NCBI GenBank assembly: GCA_016936035.1
Contig: JAFGPU010000352.1
Location: 1 to 8,574 of the forward strand
DNA length: 8,574 bases
Reading direction: 5' to 3'
Origin: Acidimicrobiales bacterium
GTDB lineage: Bacteria; Actinomycetota; Acidimicrobiia; Acidimicrobiales; VFJN01
Part shown: piece by piece, positions 1 to 6,642 of the stretch
Position numbering within the stretch: the stretch's first letter is position 1
Layout of the letters: every line of letters begins with the position of its first letter
Notes under the pieces: model-generated
Database searches by the model: none
What the model was told of the DNA's origin: nothing
The model's input: only the letters and a program-made list of their open reading frames with translations
Translations under genes and position numbers: made by a program

Positions 1-972
1 CCACGTGTAGCCGAGGCCGCCGAAGAGCTGCACCCCGTGGCGGGCGGCGATGCGCTGGCAGTCGCCGGCAGCGGCCTTGGCCATCGACGCGGCGAGGGCG
101 CGCCGGTCGTCACCCTCGGCGATCACCAGGGCGGCGAAGTGGCACAGCGCCCGGGCCCGCTCGATGGCCACGTGGACGTCGACGGCCATGTGCTTGACCG
201 CCTGGAACGAGCCGATGGGCACGCCGAACTGGTGGCGATCGGTGACGTGCGCCAGCACCAGTTCGAGCATGCGGCGCGAGGCGCCGACCATGACCGCCGC
301 CATGCCGGTGACCGCCTCGTGCCGGGCGCGGGCGATCGCCTCCTCGCCGCCCTGGCGCAGCACCCGCTCGGGCGGCACCAGGGCGCCGTCGAGGGACACG
401 TCGGCGACGTGCATGGTGGGGTCGAAGGCGGGCAGGCGGGTGGCGGCCACCTCGGCGCGGGGGACGACGAAGGTGGCCGGGCCCTCGTCGGTGGCGGCGA
501 CCACCGCCACCTCGTCGGCCCGGTCGCCGTCGACCACGTGGTGGGCCGTGCCCGCCAGCCGCCAGCCGTGCCCGTCCGGGGTCGCCCGCACGTCGGCCGC
601 CGCGAAGGCGGCGGCGCCCGTGCCGCCCTGACAGACCGCGCCCAGCAGGGTCGCCCGCTGGTCGGCGTCCGCGCCCTCGCGCACCAGCGGCGTGTACTGG
701 CTGGTCGTGGCGACCAACGGCGTGGGGTCGGCCACCCACCCCAGCTCTTCGAGCAGGATCACCAGCTCGACGAAGGTGAGGCCGGTGCCGCCGTCGGCCT
801 CGGGCACGGCCAGGGTGGGCCAGTCGAGGCCCACGTAGGTGCGCCACAGCGCCCCGGCGTCGTCGTCGCCGGCGACCACGGCACGCACCAGCGTCGTGGG
901 GCACTCCTTGGCGGCGATGTCGCGGACGACCTGCTGCAGCTCGATCTGGTCGTCGGTGAGCTCGAAGTCCAC
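1..972 (-). CDS. Acyl-CoA dehydrogenase family protein, 3' end cut by the window edge
   Basis: Flavoenzymes of this family oxidise acyl-CoA thioesters to 2,3-enoyl-CoA. The visible 324 residues start VDFELTDDQIELQQVVRDIA, a typical N-terminal helix. Residues 245-261 (DRHQFGVPIGSFQAVKH) and 317-324 (LFGGLGYTW region) match the C-terminal helical domain. About 30-60 residues are missing at the edge. The GTG at 972 is chosen because the family N-terminus begins exactly there. It lies 4 bases after the amidohydrolase stop, so translation is probably coupled. The canonical TEPxxGSD flavin/substrate motif of the middle domain is absent; around residues 115-130 the chain reads QGGTGAAAFAAADVRA. Such degenerate middle domains occur in partner subunits of heteromeric actinobacterial acyl-CoA dehydrogenases (FadE28/FadE29-like). 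The family is certain; substrate and catalytic competence are not. Confidence 0.93.
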   Translation of the reverse strand, partial: MDFELTDDQIELQQVVRDIAAKECPTTLVRAVVAGDDDAGALWRTYVGLDWPTLAVPEADGGTGLTFVELVILLEELGWVADPTPLVATTSQYTPLVREGADADQRATLLGAVCQGGTGAAAFAAADVRATPDGHGWRLAGTAHHVVDGDRADEVAVVAATDEGPATFVVPRAEVAATRLPAFDPTMHVADVSLDGALVPPERVLRQGGEEAIARARHEAVTGMAAVMVGASRRMLELVLAHVTDRHQFGVPIGSFQAVKHMAVDVHVAIERARALCHFAALVIAEGDDRRALAASMAKAAAGDCQRIAARHGVQLFGGLGYTW

Positions 973-976
973 GGCC

Positions 977-2167
977 TCAGACCGCCACGGGGACGCGCAT
1001 GATCTCGGCCAGGTTGCCGCCCATGATGCCGGCGACCACGTCGTCGCTCAGGCCGGGGGGCAGGTGGTCGACGTAGCTGCACGGCTCGGCCAGGCCCTCG
1101 GGGTGGGGGTAGTCGGAGCCGAAGAGGATGTGGTCGGCGCCGAGCACCTCGATCAGCTCGGCGATGTCGTCCTCGTGGAAGGGGTTGACCCAGATGTTGC
1201 GCTTGAAGGCGGCGATGGGGTCCTCGTCGAAGGCGTGGGGCATCTTGCGGTAGGTGTCCTCGAGGTGGTCGAGGAAGGGCACCACCCAGTCGCCGCCGTT
1301 CTCGACGGCCGCCACCCGCAGCTGCGGGAACCGGGTGAGCACGCCGTGGCAGACGAGGGCGGCCATCGTGTCCTCGATGGGCCGCTTGCCCGCCGTCATC
1401 ATGCGGAAGGCGTCGGGCCGGAAGGGCAGCATCTCCTGGGGGCCGGTCCAGTCGGCGGTGTAACGGGCGTAGCCGCTGTCGGACGCGTGCATGGCCACCA
1501 GCACGTCGGCGTCGACGACCGCCTGCCAGAACGGGTCGAACTCCTCGAACCCGAACGAGCGCGAGCCCCGGAAGCCCGGCACGGGGGCGGGCCGGATGAG
1601 CACAGCCTTGGCGCCCCGCTCGACGCACCACTCGAGCTCCTCGATGCCCCGCTCGACGATGCAGGGCGAGATCACCGGGGTGGTGAAGATGCGGTCGACG
1701 TGGTTGAACGACCAGGTCTCGTACATCCACTCGTTGAGGGCGTGGACGACGGCGTGGATGAGCTCGGGGTCGTCGCGCATCCGCTCCTCGACCAGGCTGG
1801 CCAGCGTCGGGAACATGAGGGTCTTGTCGACGCCCAGCTCGTCCATGAGCGCGATGCGGGGCTCGGGCTCGCGGAAGGCGGGGATGGCCCGCATGGGCTC
1901 GCCGACGATCTCGCGGTACGACTTCCCCTCGGGGTTGCCGTTGCGGAAGTAGTCCTCCTGGGCGCCGGGGCGGGCCACCACGTCGAAGGTGGGGTTGGGG
2001 ATGTACTCGCTGATCTGGCCCCGCACGACGATCTTGGTGCGGCCGCGCACGTCGACGTAGTCGATGGCCCCCCGGTAGCGGTCGGGGAGGTGCTTCGTCA
2101 GCGAGTCGCGCGTCTCGTACAGGTGGTTGTCCGAGTCGAAGACCATGTGGTCGCAATGCCGAGCCAT
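977..2167 (-). CDS. Amidohydrolase family (Amidohydro_2/ACMSD-like) TIM-barrel metal-dependent hydrolase
   Basis: This 396-residue protein has the length and layout of the Amidohydro_2 family, cytosolic metal-dependent hydrolases or decarboxylases. Strand 1 carries DSDNHLYE (residues 11-18), which replaces the classic HxH pair with D-x-N-H, as is frequent in actinobacterial members. A histidine follows in VAMHASDSGY (His227), an acidic position in VAAVENGGDW (Glu289), and the terminal metal or catalytic aspartate in LFGSDYPHPEG (Asp352). No signal peptide or membrane segment is present. The ATG at 2167 fits a promoter whose predicted start is at or next to it; a second Met at residue 8 is possible. 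The gene precedes the acyl-CoA dehydrogenase by 4 bases, so the two form an operon. Homologues often sit among acyl-CoA and steroid catabolism genes, but the substrate is unknown. Confidence 0.93.
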   Translation of the reverse strand: MARHCDHMVFDSDNHLYETRDSLTKHLPDRYRGAIDYVDVRGRTKIVVRGQISEYIPNPTFDVVARPGAQEDYFRNGNPEGKSYREIVGEPMRAIPAFREPEPRIALMDELGVDKTLMFPTLASLVEERMRDDPELIHAVVHALNEWMYETWSFNHVDRIFTTPVISPCIVERGIEELEWCVERGAKAVLIRPAPVPGFRGSRSFGFEEFDPFWQAVVDADVLVAMHASDSGYARYTADWTGPQEMLPFRPDAFRMMTAGKRPIEDTMAALVCHGVLTRFPQLRVAAVENGGDWVVPFLDHLEDTYRKMPHAFDEDPIAAFKRNIWVNPFHEDDIAELIEVLGADHILFGSDYPHPEGLAEPCSYVDHLPPGLSDDVVAGIMGGNLAEIMRVPVAV

Positions 2168-2173
2168 GCGGCG

Positions 2174-2203
2174 ACCCTACGGTCGATCTAACAGTTGCGT
2201 CAA
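2174..2203 (-). promoter_or_regulatory. Promoter of the amidohydrolase-dehydrogenase operon, probably leaderless
   Basis: On the minus strand, TTGACG (2198-2203) and TAGGGT (2174-2179) are separated by 18 bases. This fits an actinobacterial housekeeping promoter (TTGAC and TAnnnT). Only six bases (CGCCGC) lie between the -10 hexamer and the ATG at 2167, so transcription should start at or beside the A of the ATG. No Shine-Dalgarno sequence is present. A short palindrome, AACTGTT, sits between the two hexamers and could be part of an operator. Confidence 0.6.
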
Positions 2204-2279
2204 TGTCCGTGGGTCGTCCAGGGCCGTCACCTGGTGGTATCGCAGGCTCGCGGCTGCGCTCGCATCTAACGCCAACGTC
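2186..2279 (-). repeat. Two spaced copies of GACG-N5-GTTAGAT, 78 bases apart
   Basis: The minus strand carries GACG, five bases, then GTTAGAT twice: at 2186-2201, overlapping the -35 and spacer of the amidohydrolase promoter, and at 2264-2279, overlapping the hairpin after the permease gene. Eleven of sixteen positions are identical with equal spacing, unexpected in such GC-rich DNA because the shared 7-mer is AT-rich. They may be paired operator sites or a promoter-like duplication; this is inference. Confidence 0.35.
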
Positions 2280-2297
2280 GATCCATCGAGGTTGGCG
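2270..2297 (-). terminator. Hairpin downstream of the permease gene, candidate terminator without a U tract
   Basis: CGCCAAC pairs with GTTGGCG (7 bp); after one mismatch, TCGA pairs with TCGA around a 4-base loop, giving an 11-bp stem. It begins about 19 bases after the permease stop and separates that operon from the downstream promoter. No T-run follows on the minus strand. Actinobacterial terminators often lack one, so the role is plausible but unproven. Confidence 0.5.
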
Positions 2298-2316
2298 CGC
2301 AGCAGGAGCCCGGCCG

Positions 2317-3756
2317 CTACTCGCGGCGCAGGGCTTCGGTGGGCTGGAGACGGCTGCCCACCCGGGCGGGGTACAGGCCGGCGACCGCACCGACGAGCGC
2401 CCCGGCGACGATGCCGAGCGGCGGCAGGCGGGGGTCGAGCACCGGTTGCCAGCCCTGCTGGGCCGTCACCGCCAGCGTGGCTGCCAGGCCGCCCACCGCG
2501 CCGATCAGGCCGCCGGCGGCGCCGGTCAGCGCGGCATCGACGACGATGTGGGCGGCGATGTGGCGCGGGCGGGCCCCGAGGGCGCGCCGGATGCCGATCT
2601 CGTTGATGCGCTGCAGCACCGAGGTGAGGGTGGCGTTGCCGATCGACACCAGGCCCAGGCCCATGACGACGGCGCCGAGGGCGAGCGCCAGGGAGTGGAA
2701 GCTGCCGTCGACGGCACGGCGCAGCGTGTCCGATCGGGTGGGGCTGTAGGCGCTGTAGCGCTCCGGGTCGGTGGGCGACAGGGCCACCGGCAGGACGGCC
2801 TCGACGTCCTTGGCGGCGCCGGGGGCGGTCACCACCAGGACGCGGTCGCGCTCCTCGCTCATCAGGAAGTGACCGGTGGCGGTGGCCGGCACGACGACGC
2901 CGTTGGCCAGGCCACGGGCGCGGCCGCCGTCCTCGACGATGCCGAGCAGCGTGAAGCCGAGGCCATCGACGAACACCTGGTCGCCGGGTCGCACCTCGCC
3001 CAGGCCGAGCTCGTCGGCGGTCCGGCGGCCGAGCAGCGCCACCCGTTGGCCGGTGGCGTCGTGCCAGCTCGACCAGGCCTGCCCGGTGATGCGGGCGCCC
3101 ACCGCCTCCAGCCCGGCGGCGTCGACGCCACGGACGTAGGCCGCCTCGCCCGCCGTCGTGCGGTCGGTCACGCGGGCCAGCCCGACCGGCACTTCCTGCT
3201 GCGAGTCGCGCAGCACCGCGACGCCCTCGACGCCCGACAGCGCCGCCACCCGGTCGAGGTCGCCGGCCGAGGGTGGGAACCCGGCCCCGGCGTCGGGCGT
3301 GGCCACGGCGCCGACCGGCTCGTCCCCCACCGCCGAGCGCAGGCGCACCTCCACCTGGGTGGCGAGCTGGGCGTCGAACTCGTCGGACACCTGATAGCGG
3401 ACGGTCGACACCAGCCCCTGCGTGGCGATGACCGCGCCGGTGCCCAAGGCGACCCCGAGCCCGGTGAGGACGGTGCGCAGCGGGCGCCGCGACAGCTCGA
3501 GCCACGACTCGTGGACGACGTCGAGCGCGCGCAGGCGGCTGGGATCGGCCCGGGTCGGCTCCCGCCGCCCGCGCCAGCCCATCCGGAGCGTGACGGCCCG
3601 GCGCCGGCGGCGGGCTCGGGTCACCCTGCCGGACGCGCTGTGCCCGGTGGCGCCGTGCCCGGTCGCCGCAGGCCCGGCCGGGCTGGTGGGGGCGGGCACC
3701 CCTGCCCCGGGCTCGGCCTCAGCGGGCTCGGCGTGCTCGACGGGCGTCTCGCCCAT
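2317..3756 (-). CDS. MacB/FtsX-type ABC transporter permease
   Basis: This is the membrane subunit of a MacB-type (type VII) ABC transporter, which couples cytoplasmic ATP hydrolysis to extracytoplasmic movement instead of forming a classical channel. The 479 residues have the expected four-helix plan. TM1 is near 94-115 (VLTGLGVALGTGAVIATQGL). A large extracytoplasmic domain follows at about 116-352, then TM2 near 354-378, TM3 near 404-430 and TM4 near 446-463. The conserved cytoplasmic loop QRINEIGIRRALGARPRHI (382-400) and the C-terminal PARVGSRLQPTEALRRE are family hallmarks. The first ~75 residues are an unusual Pro/Ala/Gly-rich cytoplasmic extension ending in a basic stretch (RARRRRRA). 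The ATG at 3756 lies 8 bases after the ATPase stop. Longer in-frame readings overlap the ATPase gene and are rejected. The transported substrate is unknown. Confidence 0.93.
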   Translation of the reverse strand: MGETPVEHAEPAEAEPGAGVPAPTSPAGPAATGHGATGHSASGRVTRARRRRRAVTLRMGWRGRREPTRADPSRLRALDVVHESWLELSRRPLRTVLTGLGVALGTGAVIATQGLVSTVRYQVSDEFDAQLATQVEVRLRSAVGDEPVGAVATPDAGAGFPPSAGDLDRVAALSGVEGVAVLRDSQQEVPVGLARVTDRTTAGEAAYVRGVDAAGLEAVGARITGQAWSSWHDATGQRVALLGRRTADELGLGEVRPGDQVFVDGLGFTLLGIVEDGGRARGLANGVVVPATATGHFLMSEERDRVLVVTAPGAAKDVEAVLPVALSPTDPERYSAYSPTRSDTLRRAVDGSFHSLALALGAVVMGLGLVSIGNATLTSVLQRINEIGIRRALGARPRHIAAHIVVDAALTGAAGGLIGAVGGLAATLAVTAQQGWQPVLDPRLPPLGIVAGALVGAVAGLYPARVGSRLQPTEALRRE

Positions 3757-3764
3757 GGGACCGG

Positions 3765-4487
3765 TCAGCCCCCGTCGGCGCGGCCGGCGGCGGCCACGCC
3801 CGCGGAGTCGGTGACGACGCCGTCGAGGACGTCGAGGCGGCGGCCGATCCTGGCGGCCAGGGCCTCGCTGTGGGTGACCACGATCTGGGTGAGGCCGTCG
3901 CCGGTGTTGAGGTCGTCGAGCACGGACAGCACCTGGTCGCTGGTGGCCGTGTCGAGGTTGCCGGTCGGCTCGTCGGCCAGCAGCAGCTCGGGGCCGTGAG
4001 CGATGGCCCGGGCGATAGCCACCCGCTGGCGCTCGCCGCCCGACAGCGTGGTCACGTCCGCGTCGGCCCGGTGCGCCAGGCCCACCCGGGCGAGGGTCTC
4101 GCGGGCCACCGCGGACCGGTGCCGGCGGGGCACCGCCGAGTAGAGCAGGGCCAGCTCGACGTTCTCCGCGGCGCTGCGGGCCCCGAGCAGGTGGAAGGAC
4201 TGGAACACGAACCCGATCACCCGCGAGCGCAGGCCGGCGCGACCCGGCTCGCCCAGCGCGGAGACGTCGATGCCCAGCAGCTCGTAGCTGCCCTCGGTGG
4301 GCACGTCGAGCAGCCCGAGCACGTTCATCAGCGTCGACTTCCCCGACCCCGACGGCCCGCACACCGCGACCTGCTCACCGCGGCCCACCGCGAACGACGC
4401 CCCCTTCAGGGCCTCGACACGGGCGACGCCCTCGCCGTAGGTCTTCGACACGCCGGCACACGTCACGATGGCACCCGAGCCGCTCAC
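3765..4487 (-). CDS. MacB/LolD-type ABC transporter ATP-binding protein
   Basis: This is the cytoplasmic ATPase of the exporter encoded with it. At 240 residues it is a single nucleotide-binding domain of normal length. All motifs are intact: Walker A GPSGSGKST (44-52), Q-loop at FQSFHLLG (Gln96), signature LSGGERQRVAIARA (148-161), Walker B LLLADEPTGNLD with Glu173, and H-loop VVTHS (His206). The FQSFHLL and DEPTGNLD wording is typical of the LolD/MacB/FtsE group. The GTG at 4487, 4 bases after the adaptor stop, is preferred. It gives a short VSGSGAIV leader before the first strand; a second GTG at residue 8 is the alternative. Longer readings run into the adaptor gene in the wrong frame. 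The order adaptor, ATPase, permease is the standard MacAB-like arrangement. Confidence 0.95.
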   Translation of the reverse strand: MSGSGAIVTCAGVSKTYGEGVARVEALKGASFAVGRGEQVAVCGPSGSGKSTLMNVLGLLDVPTEGSYELLGIDVSALGEPGRAGLRSRVIGFVFQSFHLLGARSAAENVELALLYSAVPRRHRSAVARETLARVGLAHRADADVTTLSGGERQRVAIARAIAHGPELLLADEPTGNLDTATSDQVLSVLDDLNTGDGLTQIVVTHSEALAARIGRRLDVLDGVVTDSAGVAAAGRADGG

Positions 4488-4491
4488 GGCC

Positions 4492-5835
4492 TCACCCGGC
4501 CCGCACGACGTCGCCGGCGTCGAGCGGCTCGGCGGGATCGGTGATCTCGACCCAGCCCCCGATGGCGATGCCGGGGGTGAACCGCACCTTGTGGGTCTCG
4601 CCGTCGTCGCCCACAACCATCAGGTACTCGCCGTCGCCGTCGGCGCGCACCGCGCCCGTGGGCACCGCCAGCACCTCGCCGTCGCTGGCGGCCAGCACCA
4701 CCTCGACCGTCACCGTCCGCCCCAGCAGGTCGGCGGGGAGGGGGGCCGTGGGTGAGAACGTCGTCACGGCGGCGGTCGCCGAGGCCGCGGCCGTCGGGTC
4801 TCCCTCGCCGCCCTCGCTGCCGCCGGCGCCGCCCGCCTCGGCGACGACGACGTCGAAGCGCGTGTCGTCACCCTCGACGGCCGCCGTGCCGGTGATGCCC
4901 GGTCGCAACAACGACGACCGGGTCGGGTCGACCTGGGCCTGCACCACGAGGTCGGAGGGCGACAGCACCACGACGGCGCCTTCGGCCGCCACCTGGCCGA
5001 CCGCCACGGGGAGCTCGGCGACCACCACGGGGAACTCGCCGATGCCGACCAGCTCGCCGAGGGGCACCACGACGCCCACCTGTGCCTGCGCCTCGGACAG
5101 CGCCTGGGCCGCGGCGGCGGACGCCGCCTGGGCGTCGGCGAGCGGCTGCTCGGCGGCCGCGGTCTGGGCCGGGTCGCCGCTCGCCACCGCCGCGTTCCAG
5201 GCCTGCTCGGCCTGGTGCAGCACCGACGCAGCAGCTTCGGCCCCGTCCTGGGCTGCGGTCACCGCGTCGTCCAGCTCGGGCCCGGTGGTCAACGGCTCGA
5301 AACCCCGGTCCTGGTAGAGCCGGCGCACGGCCTCCTGCGTGCCGGGGCCGAACGTGCCGTCCACCGTCACCCCGTAGCCCAGTTCGACCAGGGACTGCTG
5401 CAACCGCTCGACGTCGGGGCCCTCCGCACCGGGGGAGAGCGAGCGGTGCATGGGCAGGCTCATGGGCACCACGATGACGGGCCGGTCGGACACCACCGCC
5501 GCCACCCCGCCCGGGGGGACCTCGGCACCGACCGGGTACGGCAGGTCGCCGACGATGGCCACGCTGGGCGTCGCGCCCTCGCCGCCGGCCGCCGCCGCAC
5601 CGGGCGCCATCACGTCGATCTCGTCGCGCACCGCCACCTGGCCGCGCACCAGGATCGTGTCGGCCAGCGCCCGGCGCTCGACCTCGAGGTCGACCGTCGC
5701 CGCCGGCGGCGGCTCGGCCTCGGCCAGCCGCTGCTCGGGCGAGACCGACCGTGACGAGAGGGCCCACAGCCCGGCCAGCACCGCGACCACCGAGGCCGCG
5801 CCGATGGCGAGCCGCGACCGCTGGCGGCGGGTCAC
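4492..5835 (-). CDS. HlyD/MacA-like adaptor with a peptidoglycan-binding domain
   Basis: This is a membrane-anchored extracytoplasmic adaptor of 447 residues. A basic start (VTRRQRSRLA) precedes one transmembrane helix (about 9-27). A beta-rich segment follows (48-132, including VSDRPVIVVP), then a PG_binding_1 domain (about 134-180; GAEGPDVERLQQSLVELGYG and VDGTFGPGTQEAV), which should bind cell-wall peptide stems. Residues 186-252 form an Ala/Gln/Glu-rich helical hairpin, and strands (254-330, 372-447) complete the adaptor barrel. A Gly/Ser/Ala-rich linker lies at 335-357. A peptidoglycan-binding domain beside the hairpin recurs in actinobacterial adaptors, which have no outer-membrane channel to dock to. 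The GTG at 5835 overlaps the upstream stop as GTGA, so it is preferred over an ATG at 5865 that would add 10 residues and overlap by 34 bases. Confidence 0.9.
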   Translation of the reverse strand: MTRRQRSRLAIGAASVVAVLAGLWALSSRSVSPEQRLAEAEPPPAATVDLEVERRALADTILVRGQVAVRDEIDVMAPGAAAAGGEGATPSVAIVGDLPYPVGAEVPPGGVAAVVSDRPVIVVPMSLPMHRSLSPGAEGPDVERLQQSLVELGYGVTVDGTFGPGTQEAVRRLYQDRGFEPLTTGPELDDAVTAAQDGAEAAASVLHQAEQAWNAAVASGDPAQTAAAEQPLADAQAASAAAAQALSEAQAQVGVVVPLGELVGIGEFPVVVAELPVAVGQVAAEGAVVVLSPSDLVVQAQVDPTRSSLLRPGITGTAAVEGDDTRFDVVVAEAGGAGGSEGGEGDPTAAASATAAVTTFSPTAPLPADLLGRTVTVEVVLAASDGEVLAVPTGAVRADGDGEYLMVVGDDGETHKVRFTPGIAIGGWVEITDPAEPLDAGDVVRAG

Positions 5836-6638
5836 CAGCCGGTCTGGGTGGCGAGCTCGGCCCACCTGTCGCGGGCGATCGACACGTAGTGCAGGTCGAC
5901 GAACTCGCCCTTGTGGAAGAGGAACTCCTTGAGCACGCCCTCGTGGTCGGCGAAGTCGTCGGCGAACAGGCTCATGTTGTAGGCGGGCACCTCGGCGAAC
6001 AGCTTGCGGAAGGGGAAGTTGTCGAAGAGGTAGCTGATGAAGAGCGCCAGGCCCTCGAACACCGCGGCGGCGTCACCGTGCACCCGCGGGCCGCAGCGCA
6101 GGAAGGCCAGCTTGCAGTTGAGCCCCGACCGGTTCTCGTCGTAGGCCGCCACCAGCCCGACCGGTTCCCCGGTGTCGACCATCTCCACCATGAACTGGGC
6201 GATGACCCCGCCGAACAGCGTCGACACGAACTCGTCCATCGGCAGCGTGCGCCCCCGGTAGCGCCACTGCGCGGCGTTGGCCGGGTCGAACGACGCCAGG
6301 TACAGGGGCACGATGTCGTGGTCGAGGATCGGCCGCAGCCGCACCCGGGTCGAGGTGCCCGACCCGGCCTCGGTGGCGGGGCCCTCACGGGGGACCTCGC
6401 CGGCGGCCAGGGCGGCCTGCAACCACTCGTGCGCCGCACCCAGGGTGGCGAACTGCTCGACCACCGCCAGGGGCGTCGGCTCCACGAAGAAGTCGGCCAG
6501 CCAGCGCGTGACCCGGATGCGCTTGTAGGCGGGAAGGTCGCGCAACGCCCTGCCGGGCGTGCACTCCTCGCCGGGGACGAGCGCCGAGACCTGGGCCGCG
6601 AACTCGTCCCAGGTGAGCGTGTTGATCGTGATCTCCAT
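5832..6638 (-). CDS. GNAT-family acyltransferase with N-terminal degenerate acyl-carrier-like domain
   Basis: This is a 268-residue cytosolic protein. Residues about 98-262 resemble a GNAT fold: the opening strand RVRLRPILDHDIVPLYLASF, a central FMVEMVDTGEPVGLVAAYD sheet, an acyl-CoA-loop region near 181-205, and an LFAEVPAYNMSL strand. GNAT enzymes move acyl groups from acyl-CoA to amines or other nucleophiles. Residues about 9-76 look like a four-helix acyl carrier protein: helix TWDEFAAQVSALVP, then ALRDLPAYKRIRVTRWLADF, and a closing TLGAAHEWLQAAL. Where carrier proteins have D-S-L this one has Y-K-R (38-40), so it cannot take a phosphopantetheine arm there. The ATG lies 4 bases after the lipoprotein stop, and its own stop overlaps the adaptor start. 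The GNAT call is fairly secure; the carrier-like reading is from pattern only; acceptor and acyl group are unknown. Confidence 0.75.
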   Translation of the reverse strand: MEITINTLTWDEFAAQVSALVPGEECTPGRALRDLPAYKRIRVTRWLADFFVEPTPLAVVEQFATLGAAHEWLQAALAAGEVPREGPATEAGSGTSTRVRLRPILDHDIVPLYLASFDPANAAQWRYRGRTLPMDEFVSTLFGGVIAQFMVEMVDTGEPVGLVAAYDENRSGLNCKLAFLRCGPRVHGDAAAVFEGLALFISYLFDNFPFRKLFAEVPAYNMSLFADDFADHEGVLKEFLFHKGEFVDLHYVSIARDRWAELATQTGW

Positions 6639-6642
6639 GGCC

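Noticed and set aside
2203..3999. A 598-codon open frame on the plus strand, with similar long plus-strand frames at 37-1002, 839-2191, 5751-6878 and 6559-7722
   Set aside because: They lie antisense to genes with clear family motifs, have His/Gly/Arg/Asp-rich low-complexity translations, and arise because stop codons are rare in GC-rich complementary frames.
3757..4362. N-terminal extension of the permease frame up to an ATG-type start at 4362
   Set aside because: It overlaps the ATPase gene, which has all ABC motifs in another frame. The extension is an Arg-rich shadow, and the ATG at 3756 fits the operon spacing.
4488..4616. Longer ATPase start at 4616
   Set aside because: The added residues (Pro/Ser/Thr-rich) are the out-of-frame reading of the adaptor's C-terminus. 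The GTG at 4487, just after the adaptor stop, gives a normal domain length.
5836..5865. ATG at 5865 as the adaptor start
   Set aside because: It is possible, but it overlaps the GNAT gene by 34 bases. The GTG at 5835 gives a GTGA start/stop overlap typical of coupled genes and a basic residue run directly before the membrane helix.
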